DNA of 64,000 bases from the NCBI RefSeq assembly GCF_014852685.1, contig NZ_JACZDF010000001.1, positions 248,001 to 312,000 of the forward strand. The letters run 5' to 3'. Source of the DNA: Flavimobilis rhizosphaerae (GTDB lineage: Bacteria; Actinomycetota; Actinomycetes; Actinomycetales; Cellulomonadaceae). Every line of letters begins with the position of its first letter. Positions within the stretch are counted from its first letter, which is position 1. Of this stretch, positions 1-9,879 are shown in pieces. The translations under genes were made by a program, and so were the position numbers. Below the pieces are notes generated by a model. The model made no database searches. It saw only the letters and a list, made by a program, of their open reading frames with translations, and was not told where the DNA came from.

Positions 1-1542
1 GCCCACCCCTTGAGCGACGTCGCCGAGTCCTTCTCCGCGCTCCTCGGCCTGGCAGGCATCGGCGCGTACCTCGCGCTCCGGGAGGCCGAGGACGTGGGCG
101 GCGTGCTCGACTGGGCGACGCGCACCGCGACGGACCCGCGCTGGGCGTCGCTCGCCGTCGCGGTCGTCGTGGCGATCGCACTGTGGTCGGAGGTGTCACG
201 TCGCAGGACGTGGTGGGCGCTCGACGACGACGTCCTCCACCAGCGGTCCACCGGACGGGCGCGCACGAGCACGAGCGTACGGCTCGACCGGATCGACGGG
301 GTCGACCTCGCGTCGTCCGTCGGGGCACGCCTCTTCGGTCTCGCCCAGCTCACGGTGCTCGTCGCGGACGGTGACGAGCCGATGACCGTCGGTCACCAGC
401 GGCGCGAGGCCGCCGAGGCGATGCGCGAGCGGCTGCTGAGCCACGGGGCCGCCCATTTGGACGAGGTGACGGCGGGTCCCGCGCCCGACGCAGGTTCCGG
501 CTCGGCGCGCTCGACGGCGGAGCACCACCCTGCGCCCGACGCCGACCGCCCGGCGCCGGGAGGGGCCCGGACGTCGGGCGAGCACCACGCTGCGCCCGGC
601 GACGACCGCCGACCCGCGCGTGTGCGGCTTGTGCGCACCGACCGCCGCACCGTCGTGCGCGCGTTCGTCCTGCGCGACCCGGTCGCGGCCGCGCTCGTCG
701 GGTCGCTCGTGCTCGCCGTCGTCGCGCTCACGGTGCCCGCGGCGCGCGAGGGGCTCTTCCTCGCCGCCGGCGGGGTCGCGTTCGCGGGCCGACGCGCGTG
801 GACGCAGATCGACCAGGGCACGGGCCGCACGGTCGAGCGCGCCGGAGGCGACCTCCACGTCGCGTCGGGGCTCGCGACCCGCACCGAGAAGACTGTGCGG
901 GCGGGCCGCGTCCACGCGGTGCGGCTCGGCACTCGCCCCCAGTGGTGGGGCGCGGACCTCTGGACGGTCACGGTGCTCACCGGTTCCGACGACGGCTCGG
1001 ACGACGAGACCGACGACGACGAGCTCTCGGGCGCGCTCCTGCCCGCGGCCGACGCCGCGACCGCGCTCACCGTCGCGCAGGAGGCGCTCCCGGCGCTCGC
1101 CCGGGTCGACCGTCGGCTGCTCGCCGACCTCTGGCCCGGCGCGCGCGGCGTCATCCACCCCGACCCGACGGTCGACGGTGCCCCCGTGAGCGTGCTGCGG
1201 ATGCCGGACCGCGCGTGGTGGCTCGCGCCGCTCACGTGGCGCGTGCGCACGGCAGCGCTCGCGGGCGACGGGCTGCTCGTGCGCACGGGGCGGCTCGCGC
1301 CGCGCGTGACGTTCGTGCCGCTGCACCGCGTCCAGGGCGTCGCCCTCGAGCAGGGGCCGCTCCTGCGCCGAGCAAGGGTCGTCACGGTCGCCGTGCATCT
1401 CGTCGACGGACCCGTCAAGGTCGACGTCGGGCCGCTCGAGGCGGCCGCCGCGCAGCACCTCGCGGCCGAGCTCGCCGTCGCGGCCAGGAAGGACCTCCGT
1501 GTAGGCACGATGTCCGACGCTGGTGGGACACTGTGCGCATGA
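1..1542 (+). CDS. PH domain-containing membrane protein (bPH2/YdbT-like), 5' end outside window
   Basis: Three bPH2 (DUF304)-type domains separated by membrane segments, a YdbT-like layout. Function is unknown; such proteins are membrane-anchored with cytoplasmic PH folds. The frame is open to the first base, and its first four residues read A-H-P-L. This matches the conserved HP(L/V) near the N-terminus of this family (RRMHPV in the paralogue at 2027), so the true start probably lies just upstream; a TTG at position 10 is the only in-window alternative. The first PH core is followed by a low-complexity Pro/Ala/His linker (about residues 155-205), then a membrane pair and two more PH units. 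The C-terminal PH unit (PLTWRVRTAALAGDGLLVRT) closely resembles that of the gene at 2027, so the two are tandem paralogues. The stop overlaps the next start (ATGA). Confidence 0.8.
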   Translation, partial: AHPLSDVAESFSALLGLAGIGAYLALREAEDVGGVLDWATRTATDPRWASLAVAVVVAIALWSEVSRRRTWWALDDDVLHQRSTGRARTSTSVRLDRIDGVDLASSVGARLFGLAQLTVLVADGDEPMTVGHQRREAAEAMRERLLSHGAAHLDEVTAGPAPDAGSGSARSTAEHHPAPDADRPAPGGARTSGEHHAAPGDDRRPARVRLVRTDRRTVVRAFVLRDPVAAALVGSLVLAVVALTVPAAREGLFLAAGGVAFAGRRAWTQIDQGTGRTVERAGGDLHVASGLATRTEKTVRAGRVHAVRLGTRPQWWGADLWTVTVLTGSDDGSDDETDDDELSGALLPAADAATALTVAQEALPALARVDRRLLADLWPGARGVIHPDPTVDGAPVSVLRMPDRAWWLAPLTWRVRTAALAGDGLLVRTGRLAPRVTFVPLHRVQGVALEQGPLLRRARVVTVAVHLVDGPVKVDVGPLEAAAAQHLAAELAVAARKDLRVGTMSDAGGTLCA

Positions 1543-2030
1543 CCACCGAGCCCAGCCCGTTCGACCTGCCTGGCATCACCTGGCAGCGCGTCTCGCCCCG
1601 ACTCGTCCCGGCCCGCCAGATCGCGGTCGCCCTCACGCTCGTCGTGCCCCTCCTCGTGGGGGTCGTCCTCGCGGTGCTCGTCCATCCCGCGTTCTGGGTG
1701 CTCGCGGGCGTCGTGGCGGTGCTGTGGGCATGGATCGCGATCGTCGTCGTGCGGCAGGTCCGCGCGATCGGCTATGTCGAGCGCGAGGACGACCTCCTCA
1801 TCCGCAAGGGTGTGATGTTCCGCAACCTCGTCGTCGTGCCGTACGGGCGCATGCAGTACGTCGAGGAGACGCAGGGCCCGCTCGCGCGCATCTTCGGCAT
1901 CAAGTCGCTCCAGCTCCACACGGCTGCGGCAACGACTGACGCGTCGATCGATGGCCTCGACCCGGCGGAAGCCGCACGGCTCCGCGACCGGCTCGCGTCG
2001 CGCGGCGAGGCGCGGCTGGCCGGGCTGTGA
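1539..2030 (+). CDS. PH domain-containing protein (YdbS-like)
   Basis: A 163-residue protein with two adjacent membrane segments (about residues 29-70) followed by one bPH2 domain containing YVEREDDLLIRKGVMF and the YGRMQYVEETQGPLARIFG stretch typical of YdbS. It overlaps the preceding stop by ATGA and the following start by GTGA, so the three PH-domain genes are translationally coupled. In Bacillus, YdbS and YdbT are paired. The biochemical role is unknown; a membrane-associated assembly with its two larger neighbours is inferred only from coupling and family pairing. Confidence 0.85.
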   Translation: MTTEPSPFDLPGITWQRVSPRLVPARQIAVALTLVVPLLVGVVLAVLVHPAFWVLAGVVAVLWAWIAIVVVRQVRAIGYVEREDDLLIRKGVMFRNLVVVPYGRMQYVEETQGPLARIFGIKSLQLHTAAATTDASIDGLDPAEAARLRDRLASRGEARLAGL

Positions 2031-3643
2031 GCGCCCGCAGCACCGCGCCCGAGCTCGAGCCCGAGACCGGGCTCGCCTGGCGGCGCATGCATCCCGTGAC
2101 GCCCGTCGTGCGCGGTTGGACCGTCATCGCGGTGCTCCTGTTCATCGTCCTGCAGAACTCGGCGGAGAACCTCGGGGACCTCGGTGAGGCCGCCGATCTC
2201 GCGCGCGGGGTGGGACTCCTCTGGCTGCTCGGCGGCGTCGCCGTCGTCCTGCTCGTCGTCGGGCTGTACTGCTGGGTCGCGTGGCGCTTCACGCGCTACG
2301 CGATCGGCACGGACGCCGTCCACCTGCGCAAGGGCATCGTCTTCCGGCAGCAGAAGCAGGCGCGCCTCGACCGGCTCCAGGCCGTCGACATCGTCCAACC
2401 CCTCCTGGCACGTGCGTTCTCGCTCGCCGAGCTCAAGCTCGAGGTCGCCGGTGGCGCCGGCTCGGGCGTCGCGATCGGCTTCCTGCGGCGAGCCGAGGCC
2501 GACGCCCTGCGCGCGGAGCTGCTCGCGCGCGCCGCGGGCGTCGACGTCGCCGAGGGTGAGGAGGCCCCGGTCGCGCCCGAGCGGGTCCTCTACGAGGTGC
2601 CGTTCGGGACGACGTTCGGCTCGGTGCTGCGCTCGTTCGTCACGCCGGTGCTCCTGCTCCTTGTCGTGGGCGTCGTCGTCGCGGTCGTCGTCACCTCGAG
2701 CGCCGCACCGATCTTCTCGCTCCTGCCCGCCCTGTTCGGCTTCGGCGGGTACGTGTTCCAGCGGCTCGTCTCCGAGGCGAACTTCGTCGGCGCGGTCTCG
2801 CCCGACGGCATCCGGTCGCGCTCGGGGCTCCTCGAGACGCGGTCGCAGACGATCCCGCCCGGCCGTGTCCAGGCGATCCGCATGCGTCAGCCGCTCCTGT
2901 GGCGGCGCAAGGACTGGTGGCGCGTCGACGTCACGGTCGCGGGCTACGTGCTCGGCACGGACACCAAGGAGGTCTCGACGCTCCTGCTGCCCGTCGGCCC
3001 GCGCGCCACGGCGTTCGACGCCCTGTGGCTCGTCCTGCCGGACCTTGGCGTCGAGGACCCGCTCGCGCTCCTCGCGACCGGCCTCGACGGGCAGGGGCCC
3101 GACGGCGGGTTCACGACGAGCCCACGGTCGGCCCGCTGGCTCGACCCGCTCACGTGGCGTCGCAACGGGTACGCGGTCACGGGCCGGTGCCTCGTCATCC
3201 GTCGCGGCAGGCTCACCCGCAGCCTCACGCTCGTCCCGCACGAGCGCACGCAGTCGCTCGCGCTCCAGCAGGGGCCGTGGCAGCGGCGGCTCGGTCTGGC
3301 GAGCGTCGCGCTCCACGTGACGCTCGGGCCCGTCCAGGCGTCCGTCCACCACCTCGCGTCGCGCGAGGCCGCGCGGCTGCTCGACGAGCAGGACGCCCGC
3401 GCCCGCTCCGCCCGCCGTGCCGAGGGCCCCGAGCAGTGGATGCGGCGTGTCGCACCGGAGCTCGTGGAGCAGGTCGAGGAGGAAGCGCAGGTCGACGGCA
3501 CGGCGCCGGACGGTTCCGCGCCCGACACCGTGGTGCCCGAGGACGACGCGCCCCGCTCCGTGATGCCCGCGGATGTCGCACCTGACGTCACCGCAACGCC
3601 CGACGACGCCGCGCGGTCCGCAGACGAGGAGTTCCGCGCGTGA
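2027..3643 (+). CDS. PH domain-containing membrane protein (YdbT-like)
   Basis: A 538-residue protein with three bPH2 domains. The N-terminal RRMHPVTPVVRG is followed by membrane helices at about residues 33-50 and 65-90, the first PH unit (RYAIGTDAVHLRKGIVFRQQ), a second helix pair near residues 205-240, then two more PH units ending in SLALQQGPWQRRLGLASVAL. A 90-residue acidic, Pro/Asp-rich tail after the last PH domain is unlikely to fold. The GTG start overlaps the upstream stop, and the stop overlaps the next GTG start. Its C-terminal half is paralogous to the protein that enters the window at position 1, so the small YdbS-like protein sits between two large YdbT-like ones. Confidence 0.85.
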   Translation: MSARSTAPELEPETGLAWRRMHPVTPVVRGWTVIAVLLFIVLQNSAENLGDLGEAADLARGVGLLWLLGGVAVVLLVVGLYCWVAWRFTRYAIGTDAVHLRKGIVFRQQKQARLDRLQAVDIVQPLLARAFSLAELKLEVAGGAGSGVAIGFLRRAEADALRAELLARAAGVDVAEGEEAPVAPERVLYEVPFGTTFGSVLRSFVTPVLLLLVVGVVVAVVVTSSAAPIFSLLPALFGFGGYVFQRLVSEANFVGAVSPDGIRSRSGLLETRSQTIPPGRVQAIRMRQPLLWRRKDWWRVDVTVAGYVLGTDTKEVSTLLLPVGPRATAFDALWLVLPDLGVEDPLALLATGLDGQGPDGGFTTSPRSARWLDPLTWRRNGYAVTGRCLVIRRGRLTRSLTLVPHERTQSLALQQGPWQRRLGLASVALHVTLGPVQASVHHLASREAARLLDEQDARARSARRAEGPEQWMRRVAPELVEQVEEEAQVDGTAPDGSAPDTVVPEDDAPRSVMPADVAPDVTATPDDAARSADEEFRA

Positions 3644-4599
3644 GCACAGCCCGCCCCGGGCGGCTCAGGGTCGGCGTCGTCGGCGCGGGTCGCGTCGGTG
3701 CCGTCCTCGGTGCCGCGATGCGCGCGCTCGAGCACGACGTCGTCGGCGTCTCCGCGGTCTCCGAGGAGTCGCTCGAGCGCGCCGCGACCCTCCTGCCCGG
3801 AGTGCCCGTCCTCGAGGTGCCCGACGTCGTACGGTCGGCGCAGCTCGTGCTTCTCACCGTCCCGGACGACGCGCTCGGCGACCTCGTCACAGGCCTGGCG
3901 GCACTCGGGGCGTGGCAGCCCGGACAGCTCGTCATCCACACGTCCGGCCGCTTCGGCACGTACGTCCTCGCGCCCGCCGCGGCGGCAGGCGCGATCCCGC
4001 TCGCGCTCCATCCCGCGATGACGTTCACGGGCACGTCGCTCGACCTCGCGCGGCTCGAGGGCACGTCGTTCGCAGTGACGTGCGGCCCGACCGTCCAGGC
4101 GATCGGTCAGGCGATCGTCATGGAGCTCGGCGGCGACCCCGTCGTCCTGCCCGAGGAACGCCGCGGGCTCTACCACGCGGCCCTCGCTCACGCGTCGAAC
4201 CACCTCGTCGTCCTCGTCTCGCAGGCCGCCCAGGCGCTCGGCGCCGGAGGGGTCGAGCAGCCCGGCGCGGTCCTCGGTCCGCTCCTCCGAGCGGCGCTCG
4301 ACGGAGCCCTGCGCGCCGCCGACGTCGCGGACTCGGCGCAGCCGCCGTCAGCCGCCGACCCCGGCGCGATGTCCGCGCTCACGGGACCCGTCGTCCGCGG
4401 TGACGTCGGCACGGTGCGTGAGCACCTCGACGTGCTCGCAGGACTCGCTGCAGAAGAAGACGCGCTCGACGTCCTCGACTCCTACCGGGTGCTCGCGCGC
4501 GCGGCCGCCGCGCGGTCCGTGCGGACGGGACGTCTCGCCGAGGGCCCGGCACGCGAGATCATGGACGTGCTCGCCCAGGACCACCCGGAGGAACCATGA
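3640..4599 (+). CDS. Rossmann-fold and DUF2520 domain oxidoreductase
   Basis: A 319-residue protein with an N-terminal NAD(P)-binding Rossmann fold ([14 protein letters not shown], about residues 11-24; [13 protein letters not shown]) and a helical C-terminal DUF2520 domain. The overall plan resembles ProC, ketopantoate reductase and 6-phosphogluconate dehydrogenase. It sits directly before panC with a 4-base overlap, an arrangement common in actinobacteria. The family's reaction is not settled. Because panC and panD follow and no panE or ilvC-type gene is seen here, a ketopantoate reductase role (pantoate supply for PanC) is a plausible inference, not shown by the sequence. The GTG start overlaps the preceding stop. 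Confidence 0.85.
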   Translation: MSTARPGRLRVGVVGAGRVGAVLGAAMRALEHDVVGVSAVSEESLERAATLLPGVPVLEVPDVVRSAQLVLLTVPDDALGDLVTGLAALGAWQPGQLVIHTSGRFGTYVLAPAAAAGAIPLALHPAMTFTGTSLDLARLEGTSFAVTCGPTVQAIGQAIVMELGGDPVVLPEERRGLYHAALAHASNHLVVLVSQAAQALGAGGVEQPGAVLGPLLRAALDGALRAADVADSAQPPSAADPGAMSALTGPVVRGDVGTVREHLDVLAGLAAEEDALDVLDSYRVLARAAAARSVRTGRLAEGPAREIMDVLAQDHPEEP

Positions 4600-5525
4600 C
4601 CAGCCCGACCGTCGCCCGCACCCGCGCAGAGCTCGACGCGGCCCTGTGGTCGCCCGAGGCGCTGGCGGGCGTCGACCTCGAAGCCTTCGAGGAGACCGGT
4701 GAGGTCCCGCGCCGCGCCGTCGTCATGACGATGGGCGCGCTGCACGACGGGCACCTCGCGCTCGTGCGCGCGGCCCGTGAGGCCGTCGGCCCCGAGGGGC
4801 AGGTCGTCGTCACCGACTTCGTCAACCCGCTGCAGTTCGGGCCCGGCGAGGACTACGAGCGCTACCCGCGCGACCTCGACGCCGACCTCGCGACCCTTGC
4901 GCGCGGCGGCGCCCGCGTCGACGTCGTCTTCGCGCCGTCGGCCGCAGAGATGTACCCGTCGGGGCCGATCGTCCGCGTCTCGTCGGGCACGATCGGCACC
5001 GTCCTCGAGGGCGCGATCCGCCCGGGGCACTTCGACGGCGTCCTCACGGTCGTCCTCAAGCTCCTCAACCTCGTCGCCCCGGACGTCGCGGTGTTCGGTG
5101 AGAAGGACGCTCAGCAGCTCCTCGCGATCCGGCGCATGGTCCTCGACCTCGAGCTGCCCGTCGAGATCGTCGGCGTGCCGATCGTGCGGCAGCCCGACGG
5201 CCTCGCACTGTCGTCGCGCAACGCCTACCTGAGCGACGAGGAGCGCGCCCGCGCGCTCGCGCTGTCCGGCGCGCTGCGCGCCGGCGCCGAGGCCGGGGAG
5301 CGGGGCGCGGACGCCGTCCGGGCGGCGGCGACGGCCGTTCTCGAGGCCGCCGGGGTGGACCCCGACTACCTCACGCTCGTCGACCCGACTACCGTGGAGG
5401 ACGTGCCCGCGTCTTTCGCGGGCGGCGCGCTGCTGCTCGTCGCGGCGCGCGTCGGCACGACCCGACTCATCGACAACACGGCCGTCGACGTCGTCCCGCC
5501 GAGCGCGGGCGGCGCCACGGCCTGA
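4596..5525 (+). CDS. panC: pantothenate synthetase (pantoate--beta-alanine ligase)
   Basis: A 309-residue cytoplasmic ligase that condenses pantoate and beta-alanine with ATP, giving pantothenate via a pantoyl-adenylate. Hallmarks of the nucleotidyltransferase fold are present: [18 protein letters not shown] (the HxGH-type motif), [18 protein letters not shown] (pantoate and beta-alanine contacts), [10 protein letters not shown], and the KMSKS-like SSRNAYL loop. Length is normal for the family (about 280-310). The ATG overlaps the DUF2520 stop by four bases and panD follows after 9 bases, so synthesis is coupled to beta-alanine supply. Confidence 0.97.
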   Translation: MTSPTVARTRAELDAALWSPEALAGVDLEAFEETGEVPRRAVVMTMGALHDGHLALVRAAREAVGPEGQVVVTDFVNPLQFGPGEDYERYPRDLDADLATLARGGARVDVVFAPSAAEMYPSGPIVRVSSGTIGTVLEGAIRPGHFDGVLTVVLKLLNLVAPDVAVFGEKDAQQLLAIRRMVLDLELPVEIVGVPIVRQPDGLALSSRNAYLSDEERARALALSGALRAGAEAGERGADAVRAAATAVLEAAGVDPDYLTLVDPTTVEDVPASFAGGALLLVAARVGTTRLIDNTAVDVVPPSAGGATA

Positions 5526-5534
5526 GGATCCCTC

Positions 5535-6020
5535 ATGAACACCACACCTCCCGCGTCGCTCCAGCGCCCCATGATGATCGCGAAGATCCACCGGGCCACG
5601 GTCACGCAGGCGGACCTCCACTACGTCGGCTCGATCACGGTCGACGCCGACCTCCTGCGTGCCGCCGACCTCGTCGCGGGGCAGAAGGTCGACGTCGTCG
5701 ACGTGACGAACGGCTCACGCCTGTCGACCTACGTCATCCCCGGCGAGCCCGGCTCGGGTCAGATCTGCATCAACGGCGCGGCCGCGCACCTCGTGCACCC
5801 GGGCGACACGGTCATCCTCATCGCGTACGGCCTCATGAACGACGCCGACGCGCGCACGTTCATGCCGCACGTCGTCTTCGTCGACGCGGACAACAGGATC
5901 GTCGACATCAACGAGGAGCCGGGTCTCGTGCCTGAGGGCTACGGCCTCGAGGCGTCGGGCCTGCCCATCGCGGGCTTCCAGGGCCACGGGGCCCCGCAGG
6001 ACGCGACGGACCTCGCGTGA
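5535..6020 (+). CDS. panD: aspartate 1-decarboxylase precursor
   Basis: Makes beta-alanine from L-aspartate for PanC. PanD is a pyruvoyl enzyme that cleaves itself at a Gly-Ser bond; here that bond lies in [10 protein letters not shown] (Gly32-Ser33 from the chosen ATG). The core [20 protein letters not shown] and the C-terminal [14 protein letters not shown] are standard. A second in-frame ATG at 5571 would remove a 12-residue N-terminal extension and give the usual family start; both remain possible. The C-terminal tail after about residue 125 is longer than in E. coli PanD. The stop overlaps the nadB start. Confidence 0.97.
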   Translation: MNTTPPASLQRPMMIAKIHRATVTQADLHYVGSITVDADLLRAADLVAGQKVDVVDVTNGSRLSTYVIPGEPGSGQICINGAAAHLVHPGDTVILIAYGLMNDADARTFMPHVVFVDADNRIVDINEEPGLVPEGYGLEASGLPIAGFQGHGAPQDATDLA

Positions 6021-7801
6021 TGACGCTCGACCCGGCGCTCACGAGCGCCGCCGCGAGCGTCGCGATCGAGCAGACCCGTCCCGTCCTTGCGCGACGCCTC
6101 ACGGCGCCCGCGCCGGGCTGGACGGCGCACGCCGACGTCGTCGTCGTCGGCTCCGGCATCGCGGGCCTCACGGCGGCGCTCGAGCTGCGTCGGCGTCTGG
6201 GCCCCGACGGCCGGGTCATGCTCGTCACCAAGGGCGAGCTCTCGTCGGGCTCGACCGTGTGGGCGCAGGGCGGCATCGCTGCGGCGCTCGCGCCGACCGA
6301 CTCCCCGGACGCGCACCTGGCCGACACGCTCGTCGCGGGCGTCGGCGTGTGCGACCGCGAGGCCGTCGAGGTGCTCGTCACCGAGGGCCCCGACCGCGTG
6401 CGCGAGCTCGTCGGTCTCGGTGCGCACTTCGACCTCGCAGCCGACGGCGACATCGCGCTCACGCGTGAGGGCGGGCACCATGCGGACCGCATCGCGCACG
6501 CGGGCGGCGACGCGACGGGCGCCGAGATCTCGCGCGCCCTCATCGCGCAGCTCGAGGCCGTGCTGGGCGATCCGGGCATCGAGATCGTCGAGCACGCGCT
6601 CGTCCTCGACCTCCTCCAGGGGCCGGCGTCGCTCGACGCCGAGGGCCGCGAGGTCCCCGGCGCGGTCGCGGGCTTGACGCTCCACGTCATCGGCGAGGGT
6701 CGGCGCGACGGCGTCGGTGCGGTGCTCGCGCCAGCGGTCATCCTCGCGACGGGCGGCATCGGCCAGGTGTACCGTTCCTCGACCAACCCGGTGCAGGCGA
6801 CGGGCGACGGCGACGCGCTCGCCCTGCGTGCGGGGGCGACGCTCGGCGACGTCGAGTTCGTCCAGTTCCACCCGACAGTCCTGTGGGCTGGCTCAGGTGT
6901 GCGCGGCCAGCTGACCCTCGTCTCGGAGGCCGTGCGCGGCGAGGGCGCGCTCCTCGTCGACATCGACGGCGTGCGGTTCATGCCGGACGTCCACCCCATG
7001 GCGGAGCTCGCGCCGCGCGACGTCGTCGCGCACGCGATCGTCGAGCGGCTCCGCCTCACCGAGGCCAACCACGTGTACCTCGACGCTCGTCACCTCGGCG
7101 CGGACTTCCTCCGCGAGCGGTTCCCGACGATCACGGAGCGGCTGCTCGAGCACGGCATCGACTGGACGACGGACCTCGTGCCCGTCGCTCCCGCGCAGCA
7201 CTACCACTCCGGCGGCGTCGTCACGGACCTCCATGGCCGCTCGACGGTGCCGGGCCTGTACGCCGCGGGCGAGGTCGCGTGCACGGGAGTGCACGGCGCC
7301 AACCGCCTCGCGTCGAACTCGCTCCTCGAGGGGCTCGTCTTCGCGCACCGCGCGGCTGTCGACGTCGCCGCGCGTCTCGCGTCGGGCGAGCTCACGCGCG
7401 TCGAACCGGTCCCTCACGAGGGCCGCACGGCGCTCGTCGCGGCCGCGATGCGCTCGCGCGTGCAGCGCGCGGCGGCGACCGGACCGGGCGTGCTGCGCTC
7501 GCGCGAGGGTCTGCTCGCGTCGCTCGAGCGTCTCGCCGCGGTGCCGACGAACGGCGGGCCGCGGCCCGCCGGCGTCGTCGACGCTCACCCGCAGGTCGCC
7601 GAGTGGGAGACGACGAACATCCACCAGATCGCAACCGTCCTCGCGGCGACAGCCCTCGAGCGCGAGGAGTCGCGCGGCGGGCACTTCCGCACCGACTTCC
7701 CCGAGCGGGACGACGCGTGGCTGCTGCGGATCGACGTGCGGCTCACCTCCGACGGCACGCTCGAGATCCTCCACCGGGCCCACACCTCGGTGGCGCGCTG
7801 A
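6017..7801 (+). CDS. nadB: L-aspartate oxidase
   Basis: FAD enzyme oxidising L-aspartate to iminoaspartate, the first step of de novo NAD synthesis. The 594 residues carry the FAD-binding [17 protein letters not shown] (about residues 41-57), the [16 protein letters not shown] active-site loop of the succinate dehydrogenase/fumarate reductase flavoprotein family, and [20 protein letters not shown] plus [16 protein letters not shown] in the C-terminal FAD domain. The start may be GTG at 6017 or ATG at 6020. It overlaps panD, extending the vitamin/cofactor operon. No nadA (quinolinate synthase) is in the window, so the next enzyme must be elsewhere. Confidence 0.96.
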   Translation: MMTLDPALTSAAASVAIEQTRPVLARRLTAPAPGWTAHADVVVVGSGIAGLTAALELRRRLGPDGRVMLVTKGELSSGSTVWAQGGIAAALAPTDSPDAHLADTLVAGVGVCDREAVEVLVTEGPDRVRELVGLGAHFDLAADGDIALTREGGHHADRIAHAGGDATGAEISRALIAQLEAVLGDPGIEIVEHALVLDLLQGPASLDAEGREVPGAVAGLTLHVIGEGRRDGVGAVLAPAVILATGGIGQVYRSSTNPVQATGDGDALALRAGATLGDVEFVQFHPTVLWAGSGVRGQLTLVSEAVRGEGALLVDIDGVRFMPDVHPMAELAPRDVVAHAIVERLRLTEANHVYLDARHLGADFLRERFPTITERLLEHGIDWTTDLVPVAPAQHYHSGGVVTDLHGRSTVPGLYAAGEVACTGVHGANRLASNSLLEGLVFAHRAAVDVAARLASGELTRVEPVPHEGRTALVAAAMRSRVQRAAATGPGVLRSREGLLASLERLAAVPTNGGPRPAGVVDAHPQVAEWETTNIHQIATVLAATALEREESRGGHFRTDFPERDDAWLLRIDVRLTSDGTLEILHRAHTSVAR

Positions 7802-7829
7802 CGTCGCACGGCGTCGCTACGATCACCGG

Positions 7830-8735
7830 ATGACCCCCGCTCCGCGTGTGCGTGCGCGGCGTCGGCGACGACGTTCCGCGCTCGTCGTCGCGCCGCTGCT
7901 CGTCGTCGCCGCTGGCGTCTCCGCGTTCGTCGCGCTCGAGAACCTCGCGCCTCCGACGGTGCGGTCGTTCGTCCTGTCGGTCGGCGCGTCGGTCCTCGGG
8001 GAGCCTTCGGACGCGCCGACGAGCCCCGGCCCCGGGACCCCTGCGCCGTCGCCGACGTCGGAGGCCCCGACGTCCACGGTCACGCCCACGGACACGCCTG
8101 CCGACGAGCCCACCGTCGACGCCCCCGATCCGACGCCGTCGGGCCGCGGCTACGACGTCGACTCGCCGGACTCGATCACCGTCGTCGTCAACAAGCTGCG
8201 GCCGTTGTCGCCGCTCGAGCACCGTCCCGACGACCTCGTGCCGGTCTCCGGCGCGGCCGTGACGATGCGCGCGGAGGCCGCGGACGCGCTCGCCGAGCTC
8301 CGTGCGGACGCTCAGGAGGACGGCAACCCCATGGCCGTGCACTCGGCGATGCGCTCGTACCAGGAGCAGCGCACGACGTTCGAGGGCTGGGTCGCGCAGA
8401 TGGGCCGCGAGCAGGCGGAGCGTTCGTCGGCGCGCGCGGGGTTCTCCGAGCACCAGACGGGCCTCGCCGTCGACGTCGTGGCGACGGGTGACACGTGCGG
8501 CGTCATGAGCTGCTTCGGGGAGACCGACGCGTCGGCGTGGCTCGTCGCGAACGCGCACCGGTACGGGTTCGTCGTCCGGTTCGACGGCGCGCACGAGGAG
8601 TGGACGGGGTACAAGGCCGAACCGTGGCACCTGCGCTACGTCGGGGTCGAGGTCGCGACCGCGGTCCACGAGGCGGGCGGCCCGTCGCTCGAGGAGTACT
8701 TCGGGCTCGAACCCGCGCCCGACTACGCGGACTGA
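7830..8735 (+). CDS. VanY-type D-alanyl-D-alanine carboxypeptidase, M15B family, membrane-anchored
   Basis: A 301-residue exported peptidase predicted to trim D-Ala from peptidoglycan stem peptides. An Arg-rich N-terminus is followed by one membrane segment (about residues 16-33), a Pro/Thr/Ser-rich wall-spanning linker (about residues 55-100), then the VanY domain. Zinc and catalytic motifs are visible: SEHQTGLAVDVV (SxHxxGxAxD) and EPWHLRYVG (the second His pair). A TACGAT hexamer ends 6 bases before the ATG, arguing for this start and for its own leaderless promoter. It interrupts the usual nadB-nadC neighbourhood, and nothing suggests a functional link to NAD synthesis. Confidence 0.88.
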   Translation: MTPAPRVRARRRRRRSALVVAPLLVVAAGVSAFVALENLAPPTVRSFVLSVGASVLGEPSDAPTSPGPGTPAPSPTSEAPTSTVTPTDTPADEPTVDAPDPTPSGRGYDVDSPDSITVVVNKLRPLSPLEHRPDDLVPVSGAAVTMRAEAADALAELRADAQEDGNPMAVHSAMRSYQEQRTTFEGWVAQMGREQAERSSARAGFSEHQTGLAVDVVATGDTCGVMSCFGETDASAWLVANAHRYGFVVRFDGAHEEWTGYKAEPWHLRYVGVEVATAVHEAGGPSLEEYFGLEPAPDYAD

Positions 8736-8809
8736 GCCGCGCCCGCGGCGTCCGTCGCTGTGCCCGAACCCTGTGGGACGGGCCCGCCCGCGTGCGGTAG
8801 CGTTCGGGC

Positions 8810-9793
8810 GTGACCACCCCTGCCACGGCGATCTCGCCTGCCTCCGCCGCGCCCAACGCGCCCGCGTACCCGTCCGACCCGACCCTTCCCGGTGACCCCG
8901 GGCCGGGCCGGGCCTGGATCGCCGCGACGGTCGCGATGGCGCTCGACGAGGACCTCGGCTCCGTCAACCGACGCGACGTGACGACGCAGGCGACGATCTC
9001 GCCGTCGGTGCGCGGCACGGCGGACCTCGTCGCGCGCGAGGACGGCACGGTCGCGGGGCTCAGCGCGGTGCGGGAGACGCTCACGCAGGTGTGCGAGATC
9101 TTCGACCTCGCGCCCGTGCAGGTCGAGCACCTCGTCGTCGACGGCGAGCGCGTGCGTGCGGGGCAGGTGCTCGCGCACCTCACGGGCCCGGTCCAGGCGC
9201 TGCTCGTCGCGGAGCGCACGATGCTCAACATCGCGTCGCGTGCGTCGGGCGTCGCGACGGCCGCACGTGCGTGGACGGACGTGCTCGACACGGTCGTGCG
9301 GCCCGACGGGTCGAGGGCGCGTGTGCTTGACACGCGTAAGACGACGCCGGGTCTGCGCGCGCTCGACAAGTACGCGGTGCGCTGCGGCGGCGGCACGAAC
9401 AAGCGCATGGGTCTGTACGACGTCGCGATGATCAAGGACAACCACGTCGTCGCGGCGGGATCGGTCGCGGCCGCGGTCGCGTCGGTGCGCGAGCGGTTCC
9501 CGGAGGTCGCGGTGCAGGTCGAGGCGGACACGCAGGCGCAGGCGGTCGAGGCCGTCGAGGCCGGTGCCGACTTCCTGCTGCTCGACAACATGGACGACGA
9601 CGCGCTGCGCGCGACGGTCGAGGCGGTGCGTGCGCTCGAGGCGTCTCGGGGCCGGGTGGAGCTCGAGGCGACGGGCAACCTGTCGCTCGAGCGTGCGGCG
9701 TCGGTCGCGGCGACGGGCGTCGACTACATGAGCGTCGGTGCCCTCACGCACAGCGCCCCGATCCTCGACCTGGCCCTGGATCTCCGAGCCTGA
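8810..9793 (+). CDS. nadC: nicotinate-nucleotide pyrophosphorylase (quinolinate phosphoribosyltransferase)
   Basis: Converts quinolinate and PRPP to nicotinate mononucleotide. The 327 residues show the type II PRTase barrel: LDEDLGSVNRRDVTT, ERTMLNIASRASGVAT, DTRKTTPGLRALDKYAVRCGG, YDVAMIKDNHV, VQVEADTQAQ, LLLDNMDDD and LEATGNL. About 20 extra N-terminal residues are unstructured. The GTG start is supported by a TAGCGT hexamer ending 6 bases upstream, suggesting a leaderless transcript separate from nadB. In many relatives coaX follows; here a palindromic repeat and lysS come next. Confidence 0.96.
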   Translation: MTTPATAISPASAAPNAPAYPSDPTLPGDPGPGRAWIAATVAMALDEDLGSVNRRDVTTQATISPSVRGTADLVAREDGTVAGLSAVRETLTQVCEIFDLAPVQVEHLVVDGERVRAGQVLAHLTGPVQALLVAERTMLNIASRASGVATAARAWTDVLDTVVRPDGSRARVLDTRKTTPGLRALDKYAVRCGGGTNKRMGLYDVAMIKDNHVVAAGSVAAAVASVRERFPEVAVQVEADTQAQAVEAVEAGADFLLLDNMDDDALRATVEAVRALEASRGRVELEATGNLSLERAASVAATGVDYMSVGALTHSAPILDLALDLRA

Positions 9794-9808
9794 CCCCACC
9801 CCGACTTC

Positions 9809-9879
9809 CGCGAGATAGCGGTTGGCGGACGAGATAGCGCGTGAGGCGCGCTATCTCGTCCTGGCAGCGCTATCTCGCG
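9809..9879. repeat. intergenic palindromic repeat family A, copy 1
   Basis: Four copies of the core GAGATAGCG, two direct then two inverted, spaced about 20 bases apart (arms starting near 9809, 9830, 9847 and 9868). The inner pair forms a perfect 13-bp stem with a 5-nt loop (9829-9859); the outer pair gives a 12-bp stem (9809-9820 with 9868-9879). It lies between nadC and lysS. The same arrangement recurs at 16984-17053. Confidence 0.9.
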
